From positions 2,625,838 through 2,689,837 of the forward strand of contig NZ_LNZA01000001.1 of assembly GCF_001468035.1 (NCBI RefSeq): DNA of 64,000 nucleotides. The letters run 5' to 3'. Within the stretch, counting starts at the first letter, position 1; each line of letters begins with the position of its first letter. This DNA comes from Legionella tucsonensis. GTDB taxonomy: Bacteria; Pseudomonadota; Gammaproteobacteria; Legionellales; Legionellaceae. A model generated the notes under the pieces. It was not told the origin of the DNA. It saw nothing but the letters and a program-made list of their open reading frames with translations, and did no database searches. Position numbers and translations under genes: made by a program. Positions 43,641 through 52,842 of this stretch are shown one piece after another.

Positions 43641-44942
43641 TTGAAAAGGATATGTTTTTTAATGATTTTTTTTGTTTCTCAAGCAATAAGTTCTGTATTT
43701 AGTCTGGAAGAGATCCAAAAGCTGAGGCAGCATTTTTTTGTAAATATTCAATCAAATGGAGCAATAGTTGCCGCGCCCTCCAAACACAATCCAGATTATT
43801 ATTATGATTGGATTCGCGACTCTGCAATTGCCATGGATTTGATTGAAACATGGTATGAATCCTCTCAGACATTTGGATACAAAGAACGTTTATTTAACTA
43901 TGTTTCCTGGACACAAAAACTTCAGCATCAGCATAATCCATCACCTGGCCAAGATATATTGGGAGAACCCAAGTTTTATATTGATGGCTATCCTTTCGAA
44001 GGCCCTTGGGGAAGACCGCAAAATGACGGCCCAGCCTTAAGAGCCTCGGTACTCATTCGTTTTGCTCAAAAATTGTTGGATAATAATGAAACAGAATATG
44101 TTCAAGCCAATCTGTATAATAACAATCTGGATCCTCATTCAATGGGCGTAATTAAAATGGATTTGGAATACACTGCACATCATTGGTCTGATAAAAATTA
44201 TGATCTTTGGGAAGAGGTTTTTGGACATCATTTTTTTACTGCTATGACACAACAAAAAGCGCTTTTTGAAGGTGCCGCTCTTGCTCGTCGTCTCAACGAT
44301 AATGAGGCTGCAGTTTATTATGAACAACAAGCAAGGCTAATCAATACACGTCTGAATCAGCATTTTGACCCAGATCATAAGACAATTCAAGCAACGCTTT
44401 TACCCCATCCCGGCCCCCAAAAAACTTTAGAACTTGATTCCTCTGTAATTTTGGGTATTTTATTTAATCCACAAACGAATGGAGATTTATCACCCAGCAG
44501 TATCTACGTCCAAAATACAGTAAAAGCCTTATATGATCAGTTCAATTCCATGTTCCCAATCAATAATAAACATTCGGGAGAAATTTTGTTTGGCCGCTAT
44601 CCTGGAGATACTTATGATGGATATCAAACTAACAGCATCGGTAACCCTTGGTTTATCTTAACTGCCACTATGGCTGAATATTACTATACACTGGCTGATA
44701 ATTTACCCTTAATAAATCAAGGCGAAATAGCAAAAAACATTCAAACTGGGGATAATTATTTAAAACTTATAAAGAAATACGCTCCGGATATGAAATTAAG
44801 CGAACAAGTTAATTTAAATACCGGAGTACAGCAAGGAGCTCCTTCGCTTACTTGGAGTTACGTAGCTGTTTTACGTGCCGTTGAACTAAGAGAAAAACTA
44901 ACAAGTAAATCGAACCATTCTTCACTAAAAATTGTTAATTAA
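43641..44942 (+). CDS. gamA: Secreted glucoamylase (GH15), GamA-like
   Basis: About 433 residues. Signal peptide (LKRICFLMIFFVSQAISSVFS) and a GH15 catalytic domain: YYYDWIRDSAIAMDLIE, EGPWGRPQNDGPALRA, NYDLWEEVFGHHFF with a catalytic Glu, and GNPWFILTATMAEYYY. Near the end, SEQVNLNTG carries the second Glu. It cleaves glucose from the ends of starch/glycogen; L. pneumophila GamA is the known homologue next to the same operon. The start was set at TTG 43641, 7 bases after GGGAG; another TTG at 43617 would add 8 residues. Confidence 0.9.
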   Translation: MKRICFLMIFFVSQAISSVFSLEEIQKLRQHFFVNIQSNGAIVAAPSKHNPDYYYDWIRDSAIAMDLIETWYESSQTFGYKERLFNYVSWTQKLQHQHNPSPGQDILGEPKFYIDGYPFEGPWGRPQNDGPALRASVLIRFAQKLLDNNETEYVQANLYNNNLDPHSMGVIKMDLEYTAHHWSDKNYDLWEEVFGHHFFTAMTQQKALFEGAALARRLNDNEAAVYYEQQARLINTRLNQHFDPDHKTIQATLLPHPGPQKTLELDSSVILGILFNPQTNGDLSPSSIYVQNTVKALYDQFNSMFPINNKHSGEILFGRYPGDTYDGYQTNSIGNPWFILTATMAEYYYTLADNLPLINQGEIAKNIQTGDNYLKLIKKYAPDMKLSEQVNLNTGVQQGAPSLTWSYVAVLRAVELREKLTSKSNHSSLKIVN

Positions 44943-44943
44943 A

Positions 44944-44983
44944 TTTCCCTCTACGTTCCGATGTCTGCGGGACGTAGAGGAAA
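44944..44983. terminator. Bidirectional hairpin between gamA and the sugar transporter gene
   Basis: TTTCC(C)TCTACGT pairs with ACGTAGAGGAAA around a loop of about 12 bases. On the minus strand it is followed by TTTAATTAA. It lies between two convergent genes and probably stops both. Confidence 0.7.
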
Positions 44984-45014
44984 CTTATATAGTTTCCAGT
45001 AAATTCATTACATC

Positions 45015-46433
45015 TTAGGCAGAAGCTAAATAAGATGATTCTTTTTTAGTAATGCCTTCGGTAGAGGGTATCTCTTCACGTCCTAATAAGCGTAACGGTT
45101 TACCAGACATAATGTAATTCTCTATTTGTTCCAGACTAATGCCCTTTGTCTCAGGCATATAAAAATAAGTATACATGAGTCCTAAAAGACAAATCACTCC
45201 ATATAAAGCAAAAGTATATTCAATACCCATCATTTTCTCCAAAAGTGGAAAACTAAAAATGACTACGGTATTAAAAGTCCAGTTGCTCATCGCAGAAAAC
45301 CCCATTCCTGCACCACGCACATGCAGAGGAAATATTTCTGCCATTGCAATATGCGGTACTGGCCCCACACTCACTGCAAAAGAAAAAATATAAAGAATTA
45401 AACAAGCAACTGATAAAAGAGGAAGCCAAACAACTTGATATAATGAAAACACACATAAAGCCAGCAAACTAAACAACATACCGGAAAAACCATACAGCAA
45501 AAGGTTACGACGTCCTACTTTATCAACACTAAGCATTGCAATGACAGTCACCAATAAATTAACCACACCAATGCCAATCGTTGCTAATATTTGTCCTGTA
45601 ATACTGTTCATCCCTAAATTTTTAAAAATTTCGGGTGCAAAGTAGATAATTACATTAATTCCACTTAATTGCTGTAAACAAAATAACATCGTACCCAGCA
45701 TCAAAACGGGCAATAAAGGACTCTTAAATAACAAGAGCCAACTTCCCTTTTTAGGTTCATTTGCCAATGTCATTTCGATATCCGCCAACTCATGTTGGAT
45801 TGAATGACTTTTACGCAGTTTTTTTAAAGCCTTAGATGCTGCGTCACGACGCCCTACACTGCACAACCATCTTGGAGATTCGGGCATGAGTAAAATTCCA
45901 ATACTTAAAACCAATGCTGGAAAAGCACTTGAAGCAAACATGGTGCGCCAATCATTATTTTCAAGAAACAAGTAATTGACCGAATACGAACAGACGATTC
46001 CTGCAGTCATTGCCAATTGATAAATAGCAACTACGGCTCCTCTTGTCTCATAAGTTGCTGTTTCAGCCAAATATAAAGGTGTCATGACTGAAGCCATACC
46101 AATTGCCAGTCCAAGGACTAATCGTGAGATAACGAGTACTGCAATAGAATCAGAAAATCCTGCACCTAATGCGCCAAAAAAGAACAACACTCCAGCAAAA
46201 GACAGTAAAGTGCGGCGGCCAAAACGTTTGACTCCCTTTGATGCCGTAATCGCACCAATCAGCATGGAACCAAAAAGCGCACCAAAAGGCAAGGCTGATG
46301 CCATTACACCGATATGCGTCGCGGTTAAATTGAAATGATTTTTGACCAATTCCAAAGAGCCGGCAATGATCCCCTCATCATAACCAAACAAAAATCCAGC
46401 AAGCGAACCAATAATTGCTACAATCCATGTCAT
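45015..46433 (-). CDS. ywtG: Sugar:proton symporter, MFS sugar porter family (YwtG-like)
   Basis: 472 residues, 12 membrane helices. Sugar-porter signatures are GFLFGYDEGIIAGS (helix 1), GRRTLL, RLVLGLAIGMASV, PLYLAE, PESPRWL and QLSGINVIIYFAP (helix 7), DKVGRRNLL and the PETKG near the end. Likely imports glucose or a related hexose with H+. It is the last gene of the Entner-Doudoroff operon, as in L. pneumophila. The ribosome binding site is AAGGAG before ATG. Confidence 0.92.
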   Translation of the reverse strand: MTWIVAIIGSLAGFLFGYDEGIIAGSLELVKNHFNLTATHIGVMASALPFGALFGSMLIGAITASKGVKRFGRRTLLSFAGVLFFFGALGAGFSDSIAVLVISRLVLGLAIGMASVMTPLYLAETATYETRGAVVAIYQLAMTAGIVCSYSVNYLFLENNDWRTMFASSAFPALVLSIGILLMPESPRWLCSVGRRDAASKALKKLRKSHSIQHELADIEMTLANEPKKGSWLLLFKSPLLPVLMLGTMLFCLQQLSGINVIIYFAPEIFKNLGMNSITGQILATIGIGVVNLLVTVIAMLSVDKVGRRNLLLYGFSGMLFSLLALCVFSLYQVVWLPLLSVACLILYIFSFAVSVGPVPHIAMAEIFPLHVRGAGMGFSAMSNWTFNTVVIFSFPLLEKMMGIEYTFALYGVICLLGLMYTYFYMPETKGISLEQIENYIMSGKPLRLLGREEIPSTEGITKKESSYLASA

Positions 46434-46548
46434 ATTCTAACTCCTTGATCAATAATTCAAAATTCGGCATAAAACGCACATTCTTATGAGCTGTCAATTG
46501 TATTTTTTGCATGCTGTGGTTATGCTTTCACTATTTTCAACGAATCAT

Positions 46549-47202
46549 CTAGTCCCATCCTCTTACACTTTGACGCAACGCAAAAGCTAAATCAGTAATT
46601 AATGACCAATTACCTTTTTTAATTGCTTCTTCGGGTACGATCCAAGATCCTCCAACACACGAAACATTAGGTAGCTCCAAGTAATCAGAAAAATTTACTT
46701 CATTAATACCACCAGTTGGACAAAATTTTGCTTGAGGGAATGGTCCATGCATTGCACGCAACATATTGACTCCCCCTGCGGCTACTGCGGGAAAAAACTT
46801 AAAACGGGTATACCCCAAAATTAATCCTTCCATCAACTCAGAAACACTGGATATACCAGGAATTAAAGGAATGTGAGAAGTAAGCCCGGCAGTCAATAAG
46901 GCCTGTGTTTTCCCAGGGCTTAATGCAAATTTTGCACCGAGATCTGCTACCTGTTTTAATTGCTCTGGCGTAGTTACAGTACCCACACCAATTAAAGCTT
47001 CAGGAAAGGTTTTTATAAGTAATTTAACAGCATCTAAAGCGATTGGTGTTCTAAGTGCAACTTCGATTACATGAATACCCCCTGCAAACAACGCAGTGGC
47101 CAAAGGTATAGCATGTTCTATTTCTTTAATCACAACAACCGGAATTACAGGTGATGTACTAAATACAATTTCCGGTTGCACTATCCAATTTGGAAAAGAC
47201 AT
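46549..47202 (-). CDS. eda: 2-keto-3-deoxy-6-phosphogluconate (KDPG) aldolase
   Basis: 217 residues; class I aldolase that cleaves KDPG to pyruvate and glyceraldehyde 3-phosphate. Motifs: GVGTVTTPEQ, FALSPG, the Schiff-base Lys in YTRFKFFPA (about residue 135) and FCPTGGI. The start at ATG 47202 has AAGGAGAGG in front; the frame is open 7 codons farther upstream. It follows glk by 79 bp. Confidence 0.95.
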   Translation of the reverse strand: MSFPNWIVQPEIVFSTSPVIPVVVIKEIEHAIPLATALFAGGIHVIEVALRTPIALDAVKLLIKTFPEALIGVGTVTTPEQLKQVADLGAKFALSPGKTQALLTAGLTSHIPLIPGISSVSELMEGLILGYTRFKFFPAVAAGGVNMLRAMHGPFPQAKFCPTGGINEVNFSDYLELPNVSCVGGSWIVPEEAIKKGNWSLITDLAFALRQSVRGWD

Positions 47203-47281
47203 AAAACCTCTCCTTGTCGTCAACTGTAGCCTGGATATAGAGTAACCCGATTAATGATCTAATAGCAGGTATTTTTTATTT

Positions 47282-48259
47282 TTATCTAGACCACGATTGC
47301 TTTAAATAAACTGCAGCTCCTAATATCCCTGGCTGCTCGGCGGTAATTACATAGGTCGGGATTTTTGCATTAAATGCTTTAAAACGACCTTTTTCTTCAA
47401 AACGAGCTCTAAAATCACTGCGATCCAGCAGTGAAATGAGTCGAGGCACAATACCACCCGCGATATAAACTCCACCAAAAGCTGCAAAAACCAATGCCAA
47501 ATCCCCTGCATAAGAGCCGAGAATGGCAAAAAATTGCGCTACTGTCGCTTCAGCGATGATACATTGCTGTGCTAAGGCCAAAGTAATAATGTCTGACGCG
47601 GGTGCATACACTTTTTCCTGCTGATGGAAAGCGCCCAGTGCTTGATACAAATTTTCCAAACCATGGCCTGACAATAAGCGTTCATAGGATACATGCTCAT
47701 ACTTTTTTCTCAGATAACAATAAATAAACCACTCCTGCTCTGTTTTTGCACCCCAGCTCATATGCCCGCCTTCCCCAGCTTGGGCAAAATATCTTTCTTG
47801 ATTTGATGTGAGGAAAGCAACACCCAGCCCTGTTCCCGCTCCTAATACCGCTCTTGCTCCATTTTTATCTGCAGTACCTCTTCCTATCTGGAGTAGTTGT
47901 TGGTCCGACAAGACAGGCAAGCTCATGGCAATCGCATTAAAGTCATTCAAAACCTTGAGTTCTTCCAAACCTAATTTATGCTTTAATGCACTGATAGAAA
48001 GGCGCCAATGTGCGTTAGTCATACAAATAACATCATCAAGCACTGGGCACGCGATTGCCACAGCGACGTGCTTTATTTCTTCTAATTCGTGTTGTGCCTT
48101 ATAAGCTAATAAGGCTGATTCAAGACTGTCGTATGAAGTACATGAATAAATTTCAATTTTATCCATTACCAAATTTTCTAAATTCACACGACTGAAACGC
48201 GCAAAAGTTCCACCAATATCCGCAACGATCGCAAAAGATTTTAAATCATCAAAAATCAT
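47282..48259 (-). CDS. glk: Glucokinase
   Basis: 325 residues of the ROK-independent glucokinase (Glk) family. IVADIGGTFARFSRVN (phosphate 1), LNDFNAIA with catalytic Asp, GAGTGLGVAF (phosphate 2), and the GEGGHMSW motif. Phosphorylates glucose to glucose 6-phosphate with ATP, the first step after glucoamylase and uptake. It overlaps the edd stop by 11 bp, which indicates translational coupling. Confidence 0.95.
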   Translation of the reverse strand: MIFDDLKSFAIVADIGGTFARFSRVNLENLVMDKIEIYSCTSYDSLESALLAYKAQHELEEIKHVAVAIACPVLDDVICMTNAHWRLSISALKHKLGLEELKVLNDFNAIAMSLPVLSDQQLLQIGRGTADKNGARAVLGAGTGLGVAFLTSNQERYFAQAGEGGHMSWGAKTEQEWFIYCYLRKKYEHVSYERLLSGHGLENLYQALGAFHQQEKVYAPASDIITLALAQQCIIAEATVAQFFAILGSYAGDLALVFAAFGGVYIAGGIVPRLISLLDRSDFRARFEEKGRFKAFNAKIPTYVITAEQPGILGAAVYLKQSWSR

Positions 48260-50084
48260 AACAAGACTCTTTTCCCTGAAACAAGCTACATGCTCCCTGC
48301 TCAGCCCCCGTAAACTGTGATCTTAGACTGGTAAACAGTTCTCGGCCGATACCTCGATGAGACTCTCCTTCATTTAAAACAGCGCTGCTTCTTAACCCCA
48401 GTTCATAATCAGTAACTAATAATTGCAATATGCCTTGCTCAGCATCAATTAAAATCGTATCTCCAGTTTCAATACGGCATAGCACTTCATTATCTATTGC
48501 CTCAGGCGTAACATGTATCGCCGCAGGAACTTTACCTGAAGCACCAGACATACGTCCATCAGTTACTAAAGCAACGTGATACCCTTTATCCATGAGCACC
48601 CCAAGCTTGGGTGTTAGTTGATGTAATTCAGGCATTCCACAGGCTTTAGGGCCCTGAAAACGAAGCACAACCACACAATCTTGCTCCAAAATACCTTTTT
48701 GAAACATCTGCTCAAATTCTTCTTGGCTGGAACAAACCACCGCTGGAGCCTGAATTTTGCTTCTCCCCGCTGCAAGTCCTGAGGTTTTAATAACAGCGCG
48801 TCCTATGTTTCCGCTTAATACTTGCAAGCCGCCTTGAGCCTTAAAGGGAGTTGTAGTTGAAGTTAATACACTCTCATCATTTGAAACAGAGGGTCCAGAA
48901 ATCCATAGTAATTGCTCATTATCCAATAAGGGTTGTTGCGTATATCGTTGCAAACCATAGCCTATCACTGTATGTACATCTTCATGCACTAATTGAGCAT
49001 CCAGTAACGCGTGAATAAAATATGCCATTCCACCCGCTCGTTGAAAATGATTGATATCCGCATATCCATTAGGATAAATTTTGGCAATTAAAGGAGTTAC
49101 CGCCGACAATTGAGCAAAATCATCCCAATTGATTGAGTAACCTGCCATAGCTGCTACCGCAATGAGGTGCATTGTATGATTGGTTGAACCACCTGACGCC
49201 AACAATGCGACGATCCCATTAACAATATTTTTAACATCCATCAGCTTGCCAATAGGTAAATAATCTTCACCTAAATCGGTTAAATAGAGAATTTTTTGTG
49301 CCGCAGCCCATGTTAGTGCATCGCGCAGCGGCGTGCCGGGATTGATAAATGAAGAACCAGGAAGTTGCAACCCCATAGTTTCAATAATTAATTGATTGGA
49401 ATTCGCGGTACCATAAAAAGTACATGTACCAGGAGAATGGTATGAGGCTGCTTCTGCCTCTAGTAATGCGTCCTTATCTGCTTTTCCTTCAGCATACAAT
49501 TGACGGATACGTGCTTTTTCCTGATTTGATATGCCCGATGGCATGGGGCCTGCAGGAATAAAAATAAAAGGCAAATGCCCAAAGCTCAAAGCCGCCATCA
49601 ATAAACCGGGAACAATTTTATCGCAAATCCCCAGCATGAGGCCGCCATCAAACATATTATGCGACAAACCTATTGCCGCTGACATGGCAATTACATCACG
49701 GCTTAACAAGCTTAACTCCATCCCTATTTGGCCTTGAGTAATACCATCACACATTGCTGGAACACCTCCTGCAAATTGTGCCACCCCTCCAGCAGCAGAG
49801 ATAGCTTCTTTGATAAAGGATGGATAATCTCTATAAGGTTGATGTGCCGAAAGCATGTCGTTATAGGCGGAAACAATAGCTATGTTTGCTTTGGTCATAC
49901 CGCTCAGATTTGCTTTATCCAGCTTCGCACAAGCGGCAAAGCCATGCGCTAAATTGCCGCAGTGAAGCACGCTACGCTGAGGGCCTTTCATACGCAATTT
50001 TTCTATATGTTTCAGGTACAAACCTCTGTTATGCGTGCTACGTTCACGGATGCGATCTGTAACTTGAGCTACAACCGGATGCAT
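48249..50084 (-). CDS. edd: 6-Phosphogluconate dehydratase
   Basis: 611 residues of the dihydroxy-acid dehydratase/EDD family, carrying an iron-sulphur cluster. Conserved Cys are in LHCGNLAHGF, VPAMCDGITQGQ and SPGTCTFYGTANS; the substrate site includes SGASGKVPAAIHVTPEA near the C-terminus. It converts 6-phosphogluconate to KDPG, the committed step of the Entner-Doudoroff pathway. It starts 9 bp after pgl. Confidence 0.95.
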   Translation of the reverse strand: MHPVVAQVTDRIRERSTHNRGLYLKHIEKLRMKGPQRSVLHCGNLAHGFAACAKLDKANLSGMTKANIAIVSAYNDMLSAHQPYRDYPSFIKEAISAAGGVAQFAGGVPAMCDGITQGQIGMELSLLSRDVIAMSAAIGLSHNMFDGGLMLGICDKIVPGLLMAALSFGHLPFIFIPAGPMPSGISNQEKARIRQLYAEGKADKDALLEAEAASYHSPGTCTFYGTANSNQLIIETMGLQLPGSSFINPGTPLRDALTWAAAQKILYLTDLGEDYLPIGKLMDVKNIVNGIVALLASGGSTNHTMHLIAVAAMAGYSINWDDFAQLSAVTPLIAKIYPNGYADINHFQRAGGMAYFIHALLDAQLVHEDVHTVIGYGLQRYTQQPLLDNEQLLWISGPSVSNDESVLTSTTTPFKAQGGLQVLSGNIGRAVIKTSGLAAGRSKIQAPAVVCSSQEEFEQMFQKGILEQDCVVVLRFQGPKACGMPELHQLTPKLGVLMDKGYHVALVTDGRMSGASGKVPAAIHVTPEAIDNEVLCRIETGDTILIDAEQGILQLLVTDYELGLRSSAVLNEGESHRGIGRELFTSLRSQFTGAEQGACSLFQGKESCYDF

Positions 50085-50093
50085 TCTTTTTCC

Positions 50094-50768
50094 TTAAGGT
50101 GCATACATCACCTGAACATTAGTATTAAAGTTATTTAAAAAAGCACTAACCGGCATAATCATAGGATCGTGTTCTGCCATAGCTTGATGCAATACAGTTA
50201 ATTTTTTCTGGCCTAGCAAATGAAAAAAAATCTTGCGGCTTTTTAATAGTCTTTTTTTGGACAAACTTATTCGCTGATGGGGGGCGGTCCTCGGCCTGAC
50301 GAGAACTATTGCTGCAGCATTATCATTCATCCCCATTGCAAGTTCATCAGCGCAAGGAAATAAAGATGCAATGTGTCCATCTTCTCCCATCCCTAAAACA
50401 ACCGCATCAAAAGTAGGTAAAGAAGCAATTATATGCTCTGTTTGCTCTAGGGTATGGTCTTCTTTATATAAACTTAAGAAATGAGCTTTAGATGCATGGT
50501 GCTGGAGCAAAAAATGCCGAACTAACTGCTCATTTCTATCCGGATCATCAGCAGAGACACAACGCTCATCAGTTAAAGTTACAGTAATTTTATCCCAGAG
50601 AATATCTGTTTTTGCCAGTGCCTTGAATAAATCAATAGGAGTTTTTCCACCTGAAACTACTAAATAAGCATGACCACGATGTTCTATGGCCTCACAAAGA
50701 ATCTGCTTTAACTGACCAACCAAGTCATCAGTTAATAAAGGGGCTTCACTAAAACTACGTAACAGCAT
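50094..50768 (-). CDS. pgl: 6-Phosphogluconolactonase
   Basis: 224 residues of the SOL/DevB family, hydrolysing 6-phosphogluconolactone. Motifs: ASGGKTP-like VSGGKTPIDLF, TLTDERCVSADDPDRNEQL and GMGEDGHIASLFP. The start at ATG 50768 has GGGGTGAG in front and overlaps zwf by 14 bp; an open frame continues upstream into zwf to 50798. Confidence 0.93.
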   Translation of the reverse strand: MLLRSFSEAPLLTDDLVGQLKQILCEAIEHRGHAYLVVSGGKTPIDLFKALAKTDILWDKITVTLTDERCVSADDPDRNEQLVRHFLLQHHASKAHFLSLYKEDHTLEQTEHIIASLPTFDAVVLGMGEDGHIASLFPCADELAMGMNDNAAAIVLVRPRTAPHQRISLSKKRLLKSRKIFFHLLGQKKLTVLHQAMAEHDPMIMPVSAFLNNFNTNVQVMYAP

Positions 50769-52242
50769 TTTGCTCACCCCATACATGTGCTTTGCCATTA
50801 TATAAGCGAATTACTTCCAACGGTCCCCAAGTACCCGACGGATAAGTATAAAGAGGGGTATCTTGTCTTTGCCATGCTTGCTCAATTTCATCGATCCATT
50901 TCCACGCTTGCTCTACTTCTTCCCGGCTAACAAAGAGATATTGATGACCTAACATCACTTCCAACAATAAGCGTTCATATGCATCGGCTATTCTTTGTGA
51001 ATTGAATAGATGATTGAAATTTAAATCCAGCTTACTGTCTCTTAGTTGCATGCTTTCGCTAAGACCAGGAATTTTATTCATCATTCGCAGTTCTACACCT
51101 TCATCAGGTTGCAAACGAATAATAAGCTGGTTAGGAGAGAGTTCTTGTTTGAATTGTTTAAAAATATTGTACGGTTGAGGCTTAAAATAAATTACCACTT
51201 CACTTTGCTTTTTTGATAATCGTTTACCAGTTAATAAATAAAAAGGAACGCCAGACCAGCGCCAATTATCTATATATGCTTTAATCGCAACAAAAGTTTC
51301 AGTAGTTGACCCTTTATACGCGCCCTCTTCATTTAAATATCCAGGTATCTGTTGGCCTTTGATCATGTTTCCCGCATATTGAGCTCGCACTGTGTGTTCG
51401 TGAACATGAGTATCAGAGATAGGCCGCAATGACTTTAATACTTTTAACTTTTCACTACGAATACATTCGGCAGATAAGCTCATCGGAGGTTCCATTGCCA
51501 ACAGAGATAATATTTGTAATAAATGATTTTGCAGCATATCCCTTACTTGACCTGATTTATCATAATAAGCCCACCGTCCTTCAACTCCTACTTCTTCTGC
51601 AACGGTAATTTCAACCTTATCAATTGCCTGATTATCCCAATTTGAGGAAAAAATTGCATTAGCAAAGCGCAGTACAAGGAGATTCAATACGGTTTCTTTA
51701 CCCAGATAATGATCAATTCGATAAATCTGATCTTCAGCAAAAAAATGAGCAACTTCATTATTAATTGCAATAGATGAAGGTAAATCATGGCCAATTGGTT
51801 TTTCTAAGACGACACGAGAAGGTTGCTTGGTTAAACCAATGCGTGAAAGACCTTGGCATGTTTGCGCATACAATGAAGGGGGAATCGCTAAATATGAAAT
51901 AGTAATTCGCTCTGCACGATTTACGTAATCTATTATTTTTGCATAATCTTCGGACTTGGTAAGATCGATCGGGCAATAGGTCATTCTTTGCATAAGACGT
52001 GACCAAGCCTGCTCTTCCAGCTCATCACCAAGAAACATTTCTATTTTAGATTTTATTAACCCAGTGCAGTCCGTTACTGTTAACGGATCGCGTGCACAAG
52101 CAATAATACGTGTATTCGCATGAAGCAAATGCGCACGTTCTAGCTGATACAAAGCAGGAAATAATTTACGACAGGAAAGATCCCCTAAAGCACCGAATAT
52201 AATTAAATCACAAGGATACTTTACAGTAACTTCTTCGATCAT
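50755..52242 (-). CDS. zwf: Glucose-6-phosphate 1-dehydrogenase
   Basis: 495 residues. Rossmann NADP-binding motif IIFGALGDLSCRKLFPALY (family GxxGDL, with Ala for Ser), EKPIGHD, active-site RIDHYLGKE with the catalytic His (about residue 180). It oxidises glucose 6-phosphate to the lactone with NADP+. The start at ATG 52242 is preceded by AGGA; an ATG 5 codons upstream is the other option. First gene of the operon zwf-pgl-edd-glk-eda-transporter. The promoter should lie in the 270-bp gap to 52528; no clear element was picked there. Confidence 0.96.
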   Translation of the reverse strand: MIEEVTVKYPCDLIIFGALGDLSCRKLFPALYQLERAHLLHANTRIIACARDPLTVTDCTGLIKSKIEMFLGDELEEQAWSRLMQRMTYCPIDLTKSEDYAKIIDYVNRAERITISYLAIPPSLYAQTCQGLSRIGLTKQPSRVVLEKPIGHDLPSSIAINNEVAHFFAEDQIYRIDHYLGKETVLNLLVLRFANAIFSSNWDNQAIDKVEITVAEEVGVEGRWAYYDKSGQVRDMLQNHLLQILSLLAMEPPMSLSAECIRSEKLKVLKSLRPISDTHVHEHTVRAQYAGNMIKGQQIPGYLNEEGAYKGSTTETFVAIKAYIDNWRWSGVPFYLLTGKRLSKKQSEVVIYFKPQPYNIFKQFKQELSPNQLIIRLQPDEGVELRMMNKIPGLSESMQLRDSKLDLNFNHLFNSQRIADAYERLLLEVMLGHQYLFVSREEVEQAWKWIDEIEQAWQRQDTPLYTYPSGTWGPLEVIRLYNGKAHVWGEQNAVT

Positions 52243-52527
52243 GTTTATCCTAAACAATCATCTTTTGAGGTTCAATACTAAATTGAAAGACCGTACAGAT
52301 CAACTCCAATTAAATTATTGAGAAAAGTAGACACAAATTTGCATGAGAAAGCTTAATGTGTCGAATTTTCAGGGCAATCATTGCAAAACCTTTTTTTTAT
52401 GCTATATGAAATAAATAAGATAACCGTTCGCTTCTGCCTGACATCCAATGGCTTAGCTGAGGAGCGATGACTTAGATGAGTAATTTATATGTACTTACCT
52501 TAACTAAATCATTATTAGGAGAAGCAG

Positions 52528-52764
52528 ATGCTTAATAAGAGATTTTCAGAAAGACTTAATAAGGAGCTTGATAATATTGGGGCACCCGAATCAAGTGTAG
52601 AGCGCATCGAAGTATTATCAAAGCTGGTTAAGATTCCCAAATTTAAAGCAGAAGCATTACTTAATGGTGCCACAAGCCCAGATGAAAAGCTGCTCGACGC
52701 ATTAGCACAAGAATTCGAAGTCAGTGCTGATTGGTTAGTTGGTAAAAGCGATTCATCACATTAA
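52528..52764 (+). CDS. Small XRE-type helix-turn-helix protein
   Basis: 78 residues, one helix-turn-helix domain of the cI/XRE type: VLSKLVKIPKFKAEALLNG, then DEKLLDALAQEFEVSADWLVG, a pattern shared with phage-repressor-like N-terminal domains. No C-terminal dimerisation or protease domain is present. It has a clear ribosome binding site (AGGAGAAGC before ATG). It lies 79 bp upstream of the zeta-toxin-like gene on the same strand and may regulate it. A DNA-binding role is inferred. Confidence 0.72.
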   Translation: MLNKRFSERLNKELDNIGAPESSVERIEVLSKLVKIPKFKAEALLNGATSPDEKLLDALAQEFEVSADWLVGKSDSSH

Positions 52765-52842
52765 TAAATGCGGTTAATACTCGCATAATATATTTTGGCT
52801 ATAATTAGATCAAAATGGTCGCGATTATGAGGTATCTGTATT

